This document shows, piece by piece, positions 47,019 through 56,357 of a stretch of DNA of 64,000 bases. The translations under genes were made by a program, and so were the position numbers. Under the pieces are notes generated by a model. The model saw only the letters and a program-made list of their open reading frames with translations. It was not told the origin of the DNA and searched no databases. Each line of letters begins with the position of its first letter. Within the stretch, counting starts at the first letter, position 1. The stretch is from Oxalobacteraceae bacterium OTU3CINTB1 (GTDB lineage: Bacteria; Pseudomonadota; Gammaproteobacteria; Burkholderiales; Burkholderiaceae_D), in NCBI GenBank assembly GCA_024123955.1, contig CP099652.1:2480001-2544000 (forward strand), given 5' to 3'.

Positions 47019-50000
47019 ACCTGTCGTCGCCCTTCGTTAAACGGCCGATCGCCACCGTCCTGCTGACGATCGGCATCGCGCTGGCCGGCATCGGCGCGTT
47101 CTTCGTGCTGCCGGTGGCGCCGCTGCCGCAGGTCGATTTCCCCATCATCACGGTCAACGCCAACCTGCCGGGCGCCAGCCCGTCGACCATGGCCAGCAGC
47201 GTCTCGACGCCGCTCGAGCGCCATCTGGGCGTGATCGCGGGCGTCAATGAAATGACGTCCAGCTCCAGCACCAGCTCCGCCAATATCACCTTGCAGTTCG
47301 ATTTGAACCGCAACGTCGACGCCGTGGCGCGCGAGGTGCAGGCGGCGATCAACGCCAGCCGCGTCGACCTGCCGGCCACCTTGCGCAGCAATCCGACCTA
47401 CCGCAAGGCCAACACCTCCGGCTCGCCGGTGATGATCCTGGCGCTGACGTCCAAAACGCGCACGCCGGGCCAGATTTACGATGCCGTTTCCAACACCGTG
47501 CTGCAACGCCTGTCCCAGGTGACCGGCGTCGGCGACGTGGAACTGGGCGGCGGCTCGCTGCCGGCGGTGCGGGTCGAACTCAATCCCTATGCGCTGAACC
47601 GCTACGGCCTGTCGATGGAGGATGTGCGCGCGGCGATCCAGGCCACCAACGCCAACCGCCCGCGCGGCGCGCTGCAAGGTCAGGGCCGCCGCCTGCAGAT
47701 CTACACCGAGTCGGCCAACGCCAGCGGCGGGCGCAACGCCAGGGACTATCAGGACCTGGTGGTCGGATGGCGCAACGAGACGGCGATCCGCCTCAAGGAC
47801 GTGGCCGAGGTGGTCGACGGGGTCGAGGACGTGAACAATCTGGGCCTGTTCAACGGCCAGCCGGCGATCGTCGTGCTGATCCGGCCGCAGGCGGGCGCCA
47901 ACGTGATCGAGACGGTCGACAGCGTGCGCGCGCAGCTGCCCGCGCTGCAGGCGCAGATGCCGCCCGACGTCAACGTCGCCATCGCCAGCGACAGCACCAA
48001 CTCGATCCGCTCGTCGCTGCACGAGATCGAGGTCACTTTGATCATTTCGATCCTGCTCGTCGTGCTGGTGGTGAGCGTCTTCCTGCGCAACCTGCGCGCC
48101 ACCATCGTGCCGGCTGTGGCCACGGTGGTGTCGCTGCTGGGCACCTTCTGCGTGATGTACCTGCTCGGCTTCAGCCTGAACAACCTGTCGCTGATGGCGC
48201 TGACGGTGGCCACCGGCTTTGTCGTCGACGATGCCATCGTGGTGCTGGAAAACACCCAGCGCCATATCGAGGCCGGCATGGACCGCCTGTCGGCGGCGCT
48301 GCTCGGCGCGCGCGAGGTGGGCTTCACGGTGCTGTCGATCAGCCTCTCGCTGATCGCGGTGTTCATTCCGCTGCTGTTCATGGGCGGCCAGTTCGGGGCG
48401 CTGTTCAAGGAGTTCGCCATCACCCTGTCGGCGGCGGTGATGATTTCGCTGGTGATCTCGCTGACCACCACGCCGATGATGTGCGCCTGGCTGCTCAAGC
48501 CGGACCAGCATGGGAAACCGCCGGGCCGCGTGGCGCGCTTTTTCGAGGCCGGCTTCGACCGGGTCCTCAAAGGCTACGAACATAGCCTGGACTGGGCGCT
48601 GTCGAGCGTCTGGCTGGTGATGCTCAGCCTCGTGTTCGTGATCGGCCTGAATGTCTATCTGTTCGCGGCCATTCCCAAGGGCGGCTTTCCGCAACAGGAC
48701 ACGGGCCAGATCAGCGGCGGCATCCGCGCCGACCAGAGCATTTCGTTCCAGGCCATGCAGGGCAAACTGCGCCAGCTGGTGAACATCATCAAGGACGATC
48801 CCGATGTCGCCACCGTGGTCGGCTTCACGGGCGGGCGGCGCGCCGGCGGCGGCTTCATGTTCATCAACCTGAAGCCGGCCAGCGAACGCACCGTGGCGGG
48901 CAACGCCGTCATCGCGCGCCTGAGGCCCAAGCTGGCCAGGGTGACGGGCGTGACTTTGTTCCTCAGTCCCGTGCAGGATTTGCGCGCGGGCGGACGCTCG
49001 GCCAACGCCAACAACCAGTACACGCTCAAAAGCGACAACGAAGCCGATTTGAAGAAATGGGCCACCCGTCTGGCGGACGCGATGAAGGCCAGGAAGTCGA
49101 TGGTCGATGTCGACAGCGACCAGGCGGAAAACGGCGTCGAAACCTTCGTCACCGTCGACAAGGACAGCGCCTCGCGACTGGGCGTGTCGGCCAAGGATAT
49201 CGACAACGCCTTGTACAACAGCTTCGGGCAACGCCAGGTGGCGACCATCTACGGTGAGGTGAACCAGTACCACGTCATCATGGAGGTGGCGCGCGACTAC
49301 AGCAGGAGCCCGGAATCGCTGAAGGACGTCTACGTGCCGTCGAAGGGTTTGCCCGCGCCCACCGCCAGTAACCCGAGCGGCGCGCCGACGGTCGCCGCGA
49401 CGGCGACGACGACGGCCGGCGCGACCACCGCCGGCGCCGGCGCCAGCGCCAGCACGGCCACCGCCGCCAACGTCGCCGCGCCGGCGGTCCGGGACGCGTC
49501 GTCCGGTTCCGCGCTGAGCACCACGGCCACCACCATGGTGCCGCTGTCGGCGATGGCCAGGTTCGCGGAAAGCTCGACGGCGACATCGATCAACCACCAG
49601 GACGGCGAGCTGGCGACGACCATCGCCTTCAACCTGGCCGACGGCGCCAGCTTGTCCGACGCCACCGCCGACATCGCGGCGGCGGAGGCGGAGATCGGCA
49701 TGCCGAACAATGTGCGCGGCAGCTTCGCCGGCGCCGCCAAGACGGCGCAGGACAGCAACAAGTCGCTGCCGCTGCTGATCCTGGCCGCCATCGTGGTGAT
49801 CTACATCGTGCTCGGCATCCTGTACGAAAGCCTGGTCCATCCGGTGACGGTCCTCACCACCTTGCCGTCGGCGGGCGTGGGCGCGGTGCTGGCGCTGCTG
49901 ATCTTCAAGATGGAGTTCTCGACCATCGCCCTGATCGGCATCTTCCTGTTGATCGGCATCGTCAAGAAGAACGCCATCCTGATCATCGACTTCGCACTGG

Positions 50001-50314
50001 AGGCGGAGCGCTCACGCGGCCTGTCGCCGCTCGAAGCGGTGCGCGAAGCCTGCCTGCTGCGCTTCCGTCCCATCCTGATGACGACACTGGCCGCCGCCCT
50101 GGGCGCGCTGCCGCTGGCGATAGGCTTCGGCGAGGGCTCGGAGCTGCGCCGGCCGCTGGGCGTGGCCATCATCGGTGGCCTGATCGCCAGCCAGTTGCTG
50201 ACGCTTTTGACCACGCCGGTGGTCTACATCCTGATGGACAAGCTGCGCCGCCGCGGTCCGTCCGAAGAACAATTAAGCAAAATTCACAGCGACCCGTCGC
50301 CGAGCACACCATGA
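47015..50314 (+). CDS. mdtC: RND efflux permease (MdtC-like) with low-complexity insertion
   Basis: This 1099-residue permease is the partner of the preceding one and has GFVVDDAIVVLENTQRHIEA in TM4 and FRPILMTTLAAALGALPLAI near the end. It starts with GTG at 47015, overlapping the preceding stop by four bases (GTGA). It is about 60-70 residues longer than usual. Residues ~776-850 hold a low-complexity Ala/Thr/Ser-rich insertion in the second porter region, ahead of the segment TMVPLSAMARFAESST that normally follows the porter strand. Confidence 0.92.
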   Translation: MNLSSPFVKRPIATVLLTIGIALAGIGAFFVLPVAPLPQVDFPIITVNANLPGASPSTMASSVSTPLERHLGVIAGVNEMTSSSSTSSANITLQFDLNRNVDAVAREVQAAINASRVDLPATLRSNPTYRKANTSGSPVMILALTSKTRTPGQIYDAVSNTVLQRLSQVTGVGDVELGGGSLPAVRVELNPYALNRYGLSMEDVRAAIQATNANRPRGALQGQGRRLQIYTESANASGGRNARDYQDLVVGWRNETAIRLKDVAEVVDGVEDVNNLGLFNGQPAIVVLIRPQAGANVIETVDSVRAQLPALQAQMPPDVNVAIASDSTNSIRSSLHEIEVTLIISILLVVLVVSVFLRNLRATIVPAVATVVSLLGTFCVMYLLGFSLNNLSLMALTVATGFVVDDAIVVLENTQRHIEAGMDRLSAALLGAREVGFTVLSISLSLIAVFIPLLFMGGQFGALFKEFAITLSAAVMISLVISLTTTPMMCAWLLKPDQHGKPPGRVARFFEAGFDRVLKGYEHSLDWALSSVWLVMLSLVFVIGLNVYLFAAIPKGGFPQQDTGQISGGIRADQSISFQAMQGKLRQLVNIIKDDPDVATVVGFTGGRRAGGGFMFINLKPASERTVAGNAVIARLRPKLARVTGVTLFLSPVQDLRAGGRSANANNQYTLKSDNEADLKKWATRLADAMKARKSMVDVDSDQAENGVETFVTVDKDSASRLGVSAKDIDNALYNSFGQRQVATIYGEVNQYHVIMEVARDYSRSPESLKDVYVPSKGLPAPTASNPSGAPTVAATATTTAGATTAGAGASASTATAANVAAPAVRDASSGSALSTTATTMVPLSAMARFAESSTATSINHQDGELATTIAFNLADGASLSDATADIAAAEAEIGMPNNVRGSFAGAAKTAQDSNKSLPLLILAAIVVIYIVLGILYESLVHPVTVLTTLPSAGVGAVLALLIFKMEFSTIALIGIFLLIGIVKKNAILIIDFALEAERSRGLSPLEAVREACLLRFRPILMTTLAAALGALPLAIGFGEGSELRRPLGVAIIGGLIASQLLTLLTTPVVYILMDKLRRRGPSEEQLSKIHSDPSPSTP

Positions 50315-51768
50315 GCACATACGCACCAACCATCATCCGTCCGGCGCCGCGCCATCGCGCCATCGCGCTGGCCGTCCTGACCCTGGCGGCGCTGGCGACC
50401 GCCGGCTGCGCCGTCGGTCCGGCCTACAAGCTGCCGGAGACGCCGTCGCCGGCGGCCTTCAAGGAAACCGCCACCGATGCCGAGAAGGCAGCCGCCGGAT
50501 GGACCGCCGCCGCGCCGGCCGACACGCTCGAACGCGGGCCGTGGTGGCAGTTGTTCGGCGACCCGTTGCTGAACCAGCTGGCCGACAGCATCGAGGTCTC
50601 GAACCAGAATGTCGCCATCGCCGCCGCCAACTACGCGCAGGCGCGGGCGCTGGTCGGCGAGCAGCGCGCCGCGCTGTTCCCGGCGGTCGATTTGAACGGC
50701 AGCGCCACCCGCTCCGGTGGCGGCGGCAACACCCAGAACATCAGCCAGTACCGCGCCAACATCGGCGGCAGCTGGGAGCCGGATATCTGGGGCAGGCTGC
50801 GCGCCGGCACCAACAGCGCCCAGGCCAGCCTGCAGGCCAGCGCCGCCGACCTGGCGGCCGCCCGTTTGTCCGCACAGGGCGAGCTGGCCACCAATTACTT
50901 CCTGCTGCGCCAGGCCGACGCCGAAAAAGCGCTGCTCGACGCCACCACCGAGGGCTACGAGCGCGTGCTGCAGATCACGCAGAACCGTTTCGACGCCGGC
51001 GTCACCACCAAGTCGGACCTGCTGCAGGCGCAAACCCAGTTGGCCAACGCCCGCATCGACCAGGTCACGCTGGTGCAGCAGCGCGCCACGCTCGAACACG
51101 CGATCGCGGTCCTGCTGGGCAAGGCCGCCAGCGATTTCGCGCTGGCGCCGGCGCCGTGGAATGTGACGGTGCCCGACGTGCCGGCGGGCGTGCCTTCGAC
51201 CTTGCTGCAGCGCCGTCCGGACATCGCCTCGGCCGAGCGCTCGGTGGCCGCCGCCAACGAGCAAATCGGCATCGCGCGCGCCGCCTATTTCCCCAGCCTG
51301 AACCTGACCGGCTCCTACGGCTTCGGCTCGAACGCGGCATCGGGCCTGTTCAACGCCTCCAACAGCTTGTGGTCGTTGGGACTGTCGGCGGCGCAGACGC
51401 TATTCGACGCCGGCGCCACCAGGGCCCGCGTGGCCGGCGCCGAAGCCTCGCGCGACGCCGCCATCGCCCGCTACCGCCAGACGGTGCTGACCGCGTTCGC
51501 CGACGTCGAAAACCAGCTGTCGGCCACCAGGGCGCTGGCGCAGCAGCAGGACTTGCGCAGGATCGCCTCCGAGGCGGCCGACCAGGTGGAGGTGCAGATG
51601 CTGAACCGCTACCGCGCCGGCCAGGTGGGCTACACCGATGTGGTGACCGCGCAGACCACGGCGCTGAACGCGCGCCGCGCGCTGGTGCAATCGCAGGCCG
51701 ACCGCCAGACCACGGCGATCGCATTGATCCAGTCGCTGGGCGGCGGCTGGCATTCCGCAAGCGACTAA
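50311..51768 (+). CDS. NodT-type outer-membrane efflux lipoprotein
   Basis: This 485-residue outer-membrane factor completes the tripartite pump. An N-terminal signal with the lipobox LATAGC predicts lipidation of the Cys. Two repeats typical of OEP proteins follow, with YRANIGGSWEPDIWGRLRAG in the first half and LLQRRPDIASAERSVAAANE in the second. The ATG overlaps the mdtC-like stop (ATGA), so all four genes form one transcriptional unit. Confidence 0.93.
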   Translation: MSTYAPTIIRPAPRHRAIALAVLTLAALATAGCAVGPAYKLPETPSPAAFKETATDAEKAAAGWTAAAPADTLERGPWWQLFGDPLLNQLADSIEVSNQNVAIAAANYAQARALVGEQRAALFPAVDLNGSATRSGGGGNTQNISQYRANIGGSWEPDIWGRLRAGTNSAQASLQASAADLAAARLSAQGELATNYFLLRQADAEKALLDATTEGYERVLQITQNRFDAGVTTKSDLLQAQTQLANARIDQVTLVQQRATLEHAIAVLLGKAASDFALAPAPWNVTVPDVPAGVPSTLLQRRPDIASAERSVAAANEQIGIARAAYFPSLNLTGSYGFGSNAASGLFNASNSLWSLGLSAAQTLFDAGATRARVAGAEASRDAAIARYRQTVLTAFADVENQLSATRALAQQQDLRRIASEAADQVEVQMLNRYRAGQVGYTDVVTAQTTALNARRALVQSQADRQTTAIALIQSLGGGWHSASD

Positions 51769-51781
51769 GGCGGTGGAGGGG

Positions 51782-51819
51782 CGCGCCCGCTTGGTTTTTG
51801 GGCGCGACCTTTGTATAAT
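51782..51819 (+). terminator. Hairpin after the RND operon, with overlapping -10 element
   Basis: CGCGCCC (51782-51788) pairs with GGGCGCG (51800-51806) around an 11-base loop just after the efflux operon; the U-run is poor (ACCTTTG). Within and after it, TTGGTT (51791-51796) and a perfect TATAAT (51814-51819) are 17 bp apart and could start the CheB-CheR transcript. Both roles are predictions. Confidence 0.5.
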
Positions 51820-51915
51820 CATCTGGCAAGATGTAGACAAAAACCACATTCCCTGCTGCCCGCATCCTTTGTTGTGTAGCAGGCGGCGGGGCCCGACGGT
51901 TGGTTTAATGCCACG

Positions 51916-54516
51916 ATGACGAAACGCCCGCTTTCCAACGCCCCAACCCCGCCGCTCGCTGTCGTCGATAGCGCGCCGGTGCGTTCGTCCGTCGCGCCGG
52001 TGACGGTGGTGGGCATCGGCGCCTCGGCCGGCGGCCTCGATCCGATCTGCGAGTTCTTCGTGGCGGTGCCATCCTCCAGCGGCCTGGCCTACGTGGTGGT
52101 GCAGCATCTCGACCCGGTACAAAAGGGCATGTTGCCCGAATTGCTGCAGCGTGTGACGCCGATGAAAGTGCTCGAGGTGACCGACGCCATGCCGGTCGAA
52201 GCGGACCATGTCTACGTGATTCCGCCCGACCGCGACCTTGGCTTCGACGATGGCCGGTTCGCCGTGCTGCCATCGTCGGGACAACGCGGCTTTCGCTTGC
52301 CGATCGATAGCTTTTTCCGCGCGCTGGCCGAACATGGCCGCGAGCGAGCGGTCGGCATCGTCCTTTCCGGCATGGGCGTGGACGGCACCCAGGGGCTGGC
52401 GGCGATCCGCGATAACGGCGGCCTGACCATGGCGCAGCCGCCCGGGTCGGCCCGTTTCGATCCGATGCCGCGCAGCGCCGTCGACGCCGAGGTGGTCGAC
52501 ATCGTCGCGCCGCCTGCGGAGATGCCGGCGCATATCGCCGAATGGCGCGGCGGGCACGAAGGCGGCTTGCCGGCGCAGGCGTCGGCACAGCGCGAGGCCC
52601 TGCAGCAGTTGTTCCAGCTGCTGCTCAAACAAACCGGCGCCAACTTCTCCGACTATAAACTGAGCACCGTCATGCGCCGCATCGAGCGCCGCATAAAGCT
52701 GTGCCAGTGCGCCTCGTTGGGTGCCTACGTTGGCCACATGGCCGCCAATCCGGCCGAAGTCGAGCTGCTATTCAAGGAACTGCTGATCGGCGTGACCAGC
52801 TTTTTCCGCGATCCCAAGGTGTGGGAATACCTGATGGCGAGCGCGCTGCCGCAACTGCTGGCGGAACACCCCGACGGCGCCGCCTTCAAAGCGTGGGTGC
52901 CGGCCTGCTCGACCGGGCAGGAGGCGTATTCGCTGGCGATCGCGTTCAACGAGGTGCTCGAACGGCTGCGGCCCGCGGCGCGCTACACGCTGCAAATTTT
53001 CGCCACCGACCTTGACGAAGACGCCATCGACCGCGCGCGCCAGGGCGTCTTCAACGCCGCCATCGAGGCCGACGTCTCGAGCGAACTGCTGCAGCGCTAC
53101 TTCATGCCGGCCGAGAAGGGCGGCTACCGGATCCGCAAGGACGTGCGCAACACGATCATTTTCGCGTGCCAAAACATCATTTCCGATCCGCCGTTCACCA
53201 AGCTCGATATCCTTTGCTGCCGCAACCTGCTGATTTATTTCACCGCCAAGCTGCAGGAACAACTGATCCCGCTGTTCCACTACGCGCTCAAGACCGGCGG
53301 CCTGCTGATGCTCGGCAGCGCCGACACGCCCGGCCACTTCAACGAACTATTCGCGCCGATGACCGGCGCCGGCCGTATCTACCGGCGGCTGGACGCTTCC
53401 ACCCACCGCGTGGCCAACTACTTCCCCACGCGTGTCAACAGCGTGTCGATTCCTTCTGTTAGCGAGCCTATCAACCCATCCATGAACGGAAATCTTCAAA
53501 CCCAGGTCGAGCAGCTGCTGCTGAAGAAGCACGCGCCGGCCGCCGTGCTGCTCAACGTCCATGGCGACATCCTGTACATCCATGGCCGCACCGGCGCCTA
53601 CCTGGAGCCGGCCGCCGGCAAGGCCAATTGGAACATCCACGCGATGGCGCGCGACGGCCTGCGCCACGAACTGACCGACCTGCTCAAACGCGCCTCGCAG
53701 AGCGAAGAGATGATTGCCGTGCGCGGCCTGATTCAGCGCGACGCGGCCGGAAAACCGTCGCAGGCGCTGGACCTGACGGCGGAGGCGATGCCCGATTCGG
53801 GACCGCTGTCGGGCACCGTCATGCTGACCTTCTCCACCTTGCCGCTGCCGCCGGAAAAGCGCCGCTCGCGCTCCGCCAACCCGCAGGTGCTGGAGCTGGA
53901 GCAGCAACTGGCGCAGGCGCGCCTGGAGATCCAGGCCGTGCGCGACGAGATGCAGGCCTCGCGCGAGGAGCTGAAGTCGGCCAACGAGGAGCTGCAGTCG
54001 ACCAACGAGGAGCTGCAATCGACCAACGAGGAGCTGACCACCTCCAAGGAGGAGATGCAGTCGCTGAACGAGGAACTGTACACCGTCAACGCCGAGCTGC
54101 AGTCGAAGGTGGACGATCTGTCGCTGGTCAACGGCGACATGAAAAATCTGCTCAATAGCACCGACGTGGCGACCATTTTCCTCGACAACAAGCTGCGCAT
54201 CCGCCGCTTCACAGACCAGACCACCCAGATCTACAAGCTGATACCGAGCGACGTGCAGCGGCCGCTGGGCGACATCGTCAACGACCTGCAGTATCCGGAG
54301 CTGGAGGCCGACGCGCAGGAAGTGCTGCGCACGCTGGTGTTCTGCGAAAAGCAGATCCCCACGCGCAGCGGCGGCTGGTACACGGTGCGCATCATGCCGT
54401 ATCGGACGGTGGAAAACGTGATCGACGGCGTGGTGGTCACCTTCATCAACATCACCGAATCGAAACTGCTGGAGGCGCAGCTGCGGTCCATGCAAAAAGG
54501 TCCTGGGCCGGCATGA
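51916..54516 (+). CDS. CheB-CheR-PAS fusion protein
   Basis: This 866-residue cytosolic protein joins a CheB methylesterase domain (residues ~30-210) to a CheR methyltransferase domain (~225-490) and a C-terminal coiled coil and PAS domain. The CheB triad is visible as the serine in GIGASAGGLD, the His in VVQHLDP and the Asp in GMGVDGTQG. CheR shows FKELLIGVTSFFRDPKVWEY, ACSTGQEAYSLAIAF and LDILCCRNLLIYF. No receiver domain is present. Six heptads from ~53965 form the coiled coil. It overlaps the next kinase gene by four bases. Confidence 0.92.
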   Translation: MTKRPLSNAPTPPLAVVDSAPVRSSVAPVTVVGIGASAGGLDPICEFFVAVPSSSGLAYVVVQHLDPVQKGMLPELLQRVTPMKVLEVTDAMPVEADHVYVIPPDRDLGFDDGRFAVLPSSGQRGFRLPIDSFFRALAEHGRERAVGIVLSGMGVDGTQGLAAIRDNGGLTMAQPPGSARFDPMPRSAVDAEVVDIVAPPAEMPAHIAEWRGGHEGGLPAQASAQREALQQLFQLLLKQTGANFSDYKLSTVMRRIERRIKLCQCASLGAYVGHMAANPAEVELLFKELLIGVTSFFRDPKVWEYLMASALPQLLAEHPDGAAFKAWVPACSTGQEAYSLAIAFNEVLERLRPAARYTLQIFATDLDEDAIDRARQGVFNAAIEADVSSELLQRYFMPAEKGGYRIRKDVRNTIIFACQNIISDPPFTKLDILCCRNLLIYFTAKLQEQLIPLFHYALKTGGLLMLGSADTPGHFNELFAPMTGAGRIYRRLDASTHRVANYFPTRVNSVSIPSVSEPINPSMNGNLQTQVEQLLLKKHAPAAVLLNVHGDILYIHGRTGAYLEPAAGKANWNIHAMARDGLRHELTDLLKRASQSEEMIAVRGLIQRDAAGKPSQALDLTAEAMPDSGPLSGTVMLTFSTLPLPPEKRRSRSANPQVLELEQQLAQARLEIQAVRDEMQASREELKSANEELQSTNEELQSTNEELTTSKEEMQSLNEELYTVNAELQSKVDDLSLVNGDMKNLLNSTDVATIFLDNKLRIRRFTDQTTQIYKLIPSDVQRPLGDIVNDLQYPELEADAQEVLRTLVFCEKQIPTRSGGWYTVRIMPYRTVENVIDGVVVTFINITESKLLEAQLRSMQKGPGPA
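53965..54090 (+). repeat. Six 21-bp heptad-coding repeats in the CheB-CheR gene
   Basis: Units of 21 bases beginning GAGGAGCTGCAGTCG are repeated six times from 53965, with growing divergence toward the end. They encode heptads of the ELQSTNE type, forming the coiled coil that joins the CheR and PAS parts. Copies two and three differ by one base, so local slippage is possible. Confidence 0.9.
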
Positions 54517-56267
54517 ACAAGCGCCAGCGCCCCGAACTCGATCCCGACCGGCTACGCTATGTGGCCGAGCAGGCGGTTGCGGCGCTGGCCAAGACCGGCC
54601 GTCCGCCGCCGGCCGACGCCGACAGCGAGACGCTCAAGCGCTGGCACGAGCTGCAGGTGAGCCAGATCGAGCTCGATATGCAGAATGTGGCGCTGGCCGA
54701 GGTCCAGACCGAGCGCGATCTGGCCGAGGCGGCGCGCGAGCATTACGCGGCCTTGTACGACCAGGCGCCGGCCGGTTACCTGTCGCTCAATCCTGAAGGC
54801 CGCATCACGCGCGCCAACTACGCCGCCGGCGATTTGCTGGGTTGCCGCCGTGAGGAGCTGCCCGGCCGGTCGTTCGAGCAGTTCGTGGCGCCGCAGGCGC
54901 AGGCTGGCCTGCGCCGGTTCCTGGCCGAGCTGCTTGTCAGCGGGCGGCGCGGGGTGCTGGAGGTGCCGCTGTTTGCCGCACAACGAGGCGACGCGCAGCG
55001 CCGGGTGCACATCGAGGCCAATCTGGACACCGGCGCGCGCAAGTGCCGCATGATCCTGACCGATATCGGCAGCGCAGATGCCCGCGAGACCGCGCGCCGC
55101 CGTGCCTTCCAGGTGATCGACAGCATGGGCGAGGGTGTGATGGTGTGCGACGTCGAAAAGCGCATCGTCTTCGTCAATCCCGCCTTCACCGCGCTCACCG
55201 GGTATCCGGTGGAGGAGGCGCTGGGCCGCGATCCGCGCTTCCTGGGCCGGCCCGGCGCCCATCCCGTGGGTTACCACGCGGAGGCGATGCGTTGCCTGTG
55301 CACCTATGGGAAATGGCAGGGCGAGGTGTTCAACCGCCGGCGCGACGGCGTCCCTTACGTCGCTGCGATGTCGTTGACGGTTATCCGGGACGAGAACGGG
55401 GCCATCAGCCATTTCATCGGTGTGTTCTCCGACATTACGGCGCGCCAGCGCGCCGAGGCCGACCTGCTGAAACTGTCGCGCGAGCTCGATGGGCGGGTGG
55501 CGGCGCGCACCGCCGAGCTGACCGAGGCGAACCGGCTGCTGATGCTGGAGGTGGCCGAGCGCAAACGCACCGAGGCTGCGTTGCACGAGTCGCGCGACCA
55601 GCTGCGCAAACTGGCCGAGCACCTGGAGACGGTCAAGGAGGATGAGCGCAAGCGCATCGCCCGCGACATCCACGACGAACTGGGACAGAACCTGCTGGCG
55701 CTGCGCATCGACATTTCCATGCTTAGCGCCCGCACCGGCGAGCGGCACGCGCGCCTGCACCGGCGCGTCAACGGGGTGCTCGAGAATATCGACACGACGA
55801 TCCGCAATGTGCGCGGCATCATGAACGAATTGCGCCCGGCGGTGCTGGACCTGGGCCTGCAGGCGGCGATGGAGTGGCAGGCCGCCGAATTCCGCAAGCG
55901 CAGCGGCATGACCTGCGCGCTCACCTTGCCCGACGAGGCGACCTTCGCGACGATCACGTCGGACATGGCGATCGTGCTGTTCCGCGGCATGCAGGAAGCG
56001 CTGAGCAATGTGCGCCGCCACGCCCACGCCAGCCATGTCGACATCGAACTGGCGGTGCGCGGCGGGCGCCTGGTCTTCAATGTGGCCGATAACGGCATCG
56101 GCATCGCGCCGCACCAGCGAGGCAAGAGCGAGTCCTTCGGCTTGATCGGCATGGCGCAGCGGGTGGCTGCGCTGGGCGGCAGCTTCGAGATCGGGCAGTA
56201 TGTGCCGGACGGCGGCTGCAAGCTGACCTTGGGCTTCGACCTGCCGGAGGAAAGCGGTGCCGGTTAG
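54513..56267 (+). CDS. PAS-containing NarL-type sensor histidine kinase
   Basis: This 584-residue protein has no clear transmembrane helix, so it is probably cytosolic. Two PAS domains (about residues 80-180 and 195-315) are followed by a coiled coil and a HisKA_3/HATPase_c module. The phospho-acceptor is the His in ERKRIARDIHDELGQNLLAL, and the ATP-binding region includes EALSNVRRHAHASH and VADNGIGI. Its start overlaps the CheB-CheR gene end (ATGA). No NarL-type response regulator follows. Confidence 0.9.
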   Translation: MNKRQRPELDPDRLRYVAEQAVAALAKTGRPPPADADSETLKRWHELQVSQIELDMQNVALAEVQTERDLAEAAREHYAALYDQAPAGYLSLNPEGRITRANYAAGDLLGCRREELPGRSFEQFVAPQAQAGLRRFLAELLVSGRRGVLEVPLFAAQRGDAQRRVHIEANLDTGARKCRMILTDIGSADARETARRRAFQVIDSMGEGVMVCDVEKRIVFVNPAFTALTGYPVEEALGRDPRFLGRPGAHPVGYHAEAMRCLCTYGKWQGEVFNRRRDGVPYVAAMSLTVIRDENGAISHFIGVFSDITARQRAEADLLKLSRELDGRVAARTAELTEANRLLMLEVAERKRTEAALHESRDQLRKLAEHLETVKEDERKRIARDIHDELGQNLLALRIDISMLSARTGERHARLHRRVNGVLENIDTTIRNVRGIMNELRPAVLDLGLQAAMEWQAAEFRKRSGMTCALTLPDEATFATITSDMAIVLFRGMQEALSNVRRHAHASHVDIELAVRGGRLVFNVADNGIGIAPHQRGKSESFGLIGMAQRVAALGGSFEIGQYVPDGGCKLTLGFDLPEESGAG

Positions 56268-56357
56268 CTGCGCTGGTGGCGGCGCCGGATGCGCAAAAAG
56301 CATTTTCAGCCATCCGCATAAGGAATATACTGCCGGACTCAATCAGGGGCTTTTATC

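Noticed and set aside
46922..49840. Very long antisense open frames such as 46922-49840, 26876-29230 and 2915-5263 on the minus strand
   Set aside because: They mirror strongly supported genes on the other strand. They lack recognisable domains, are rich in Arg, His, Gln and Val, and arise from high third-position GC.
53965..54090. Possible CRISPR-like or satellite repeat
   Set aside because: The repeats have no spacers and encode coiled-coil heptads in frame within the CheB-CheR gene.
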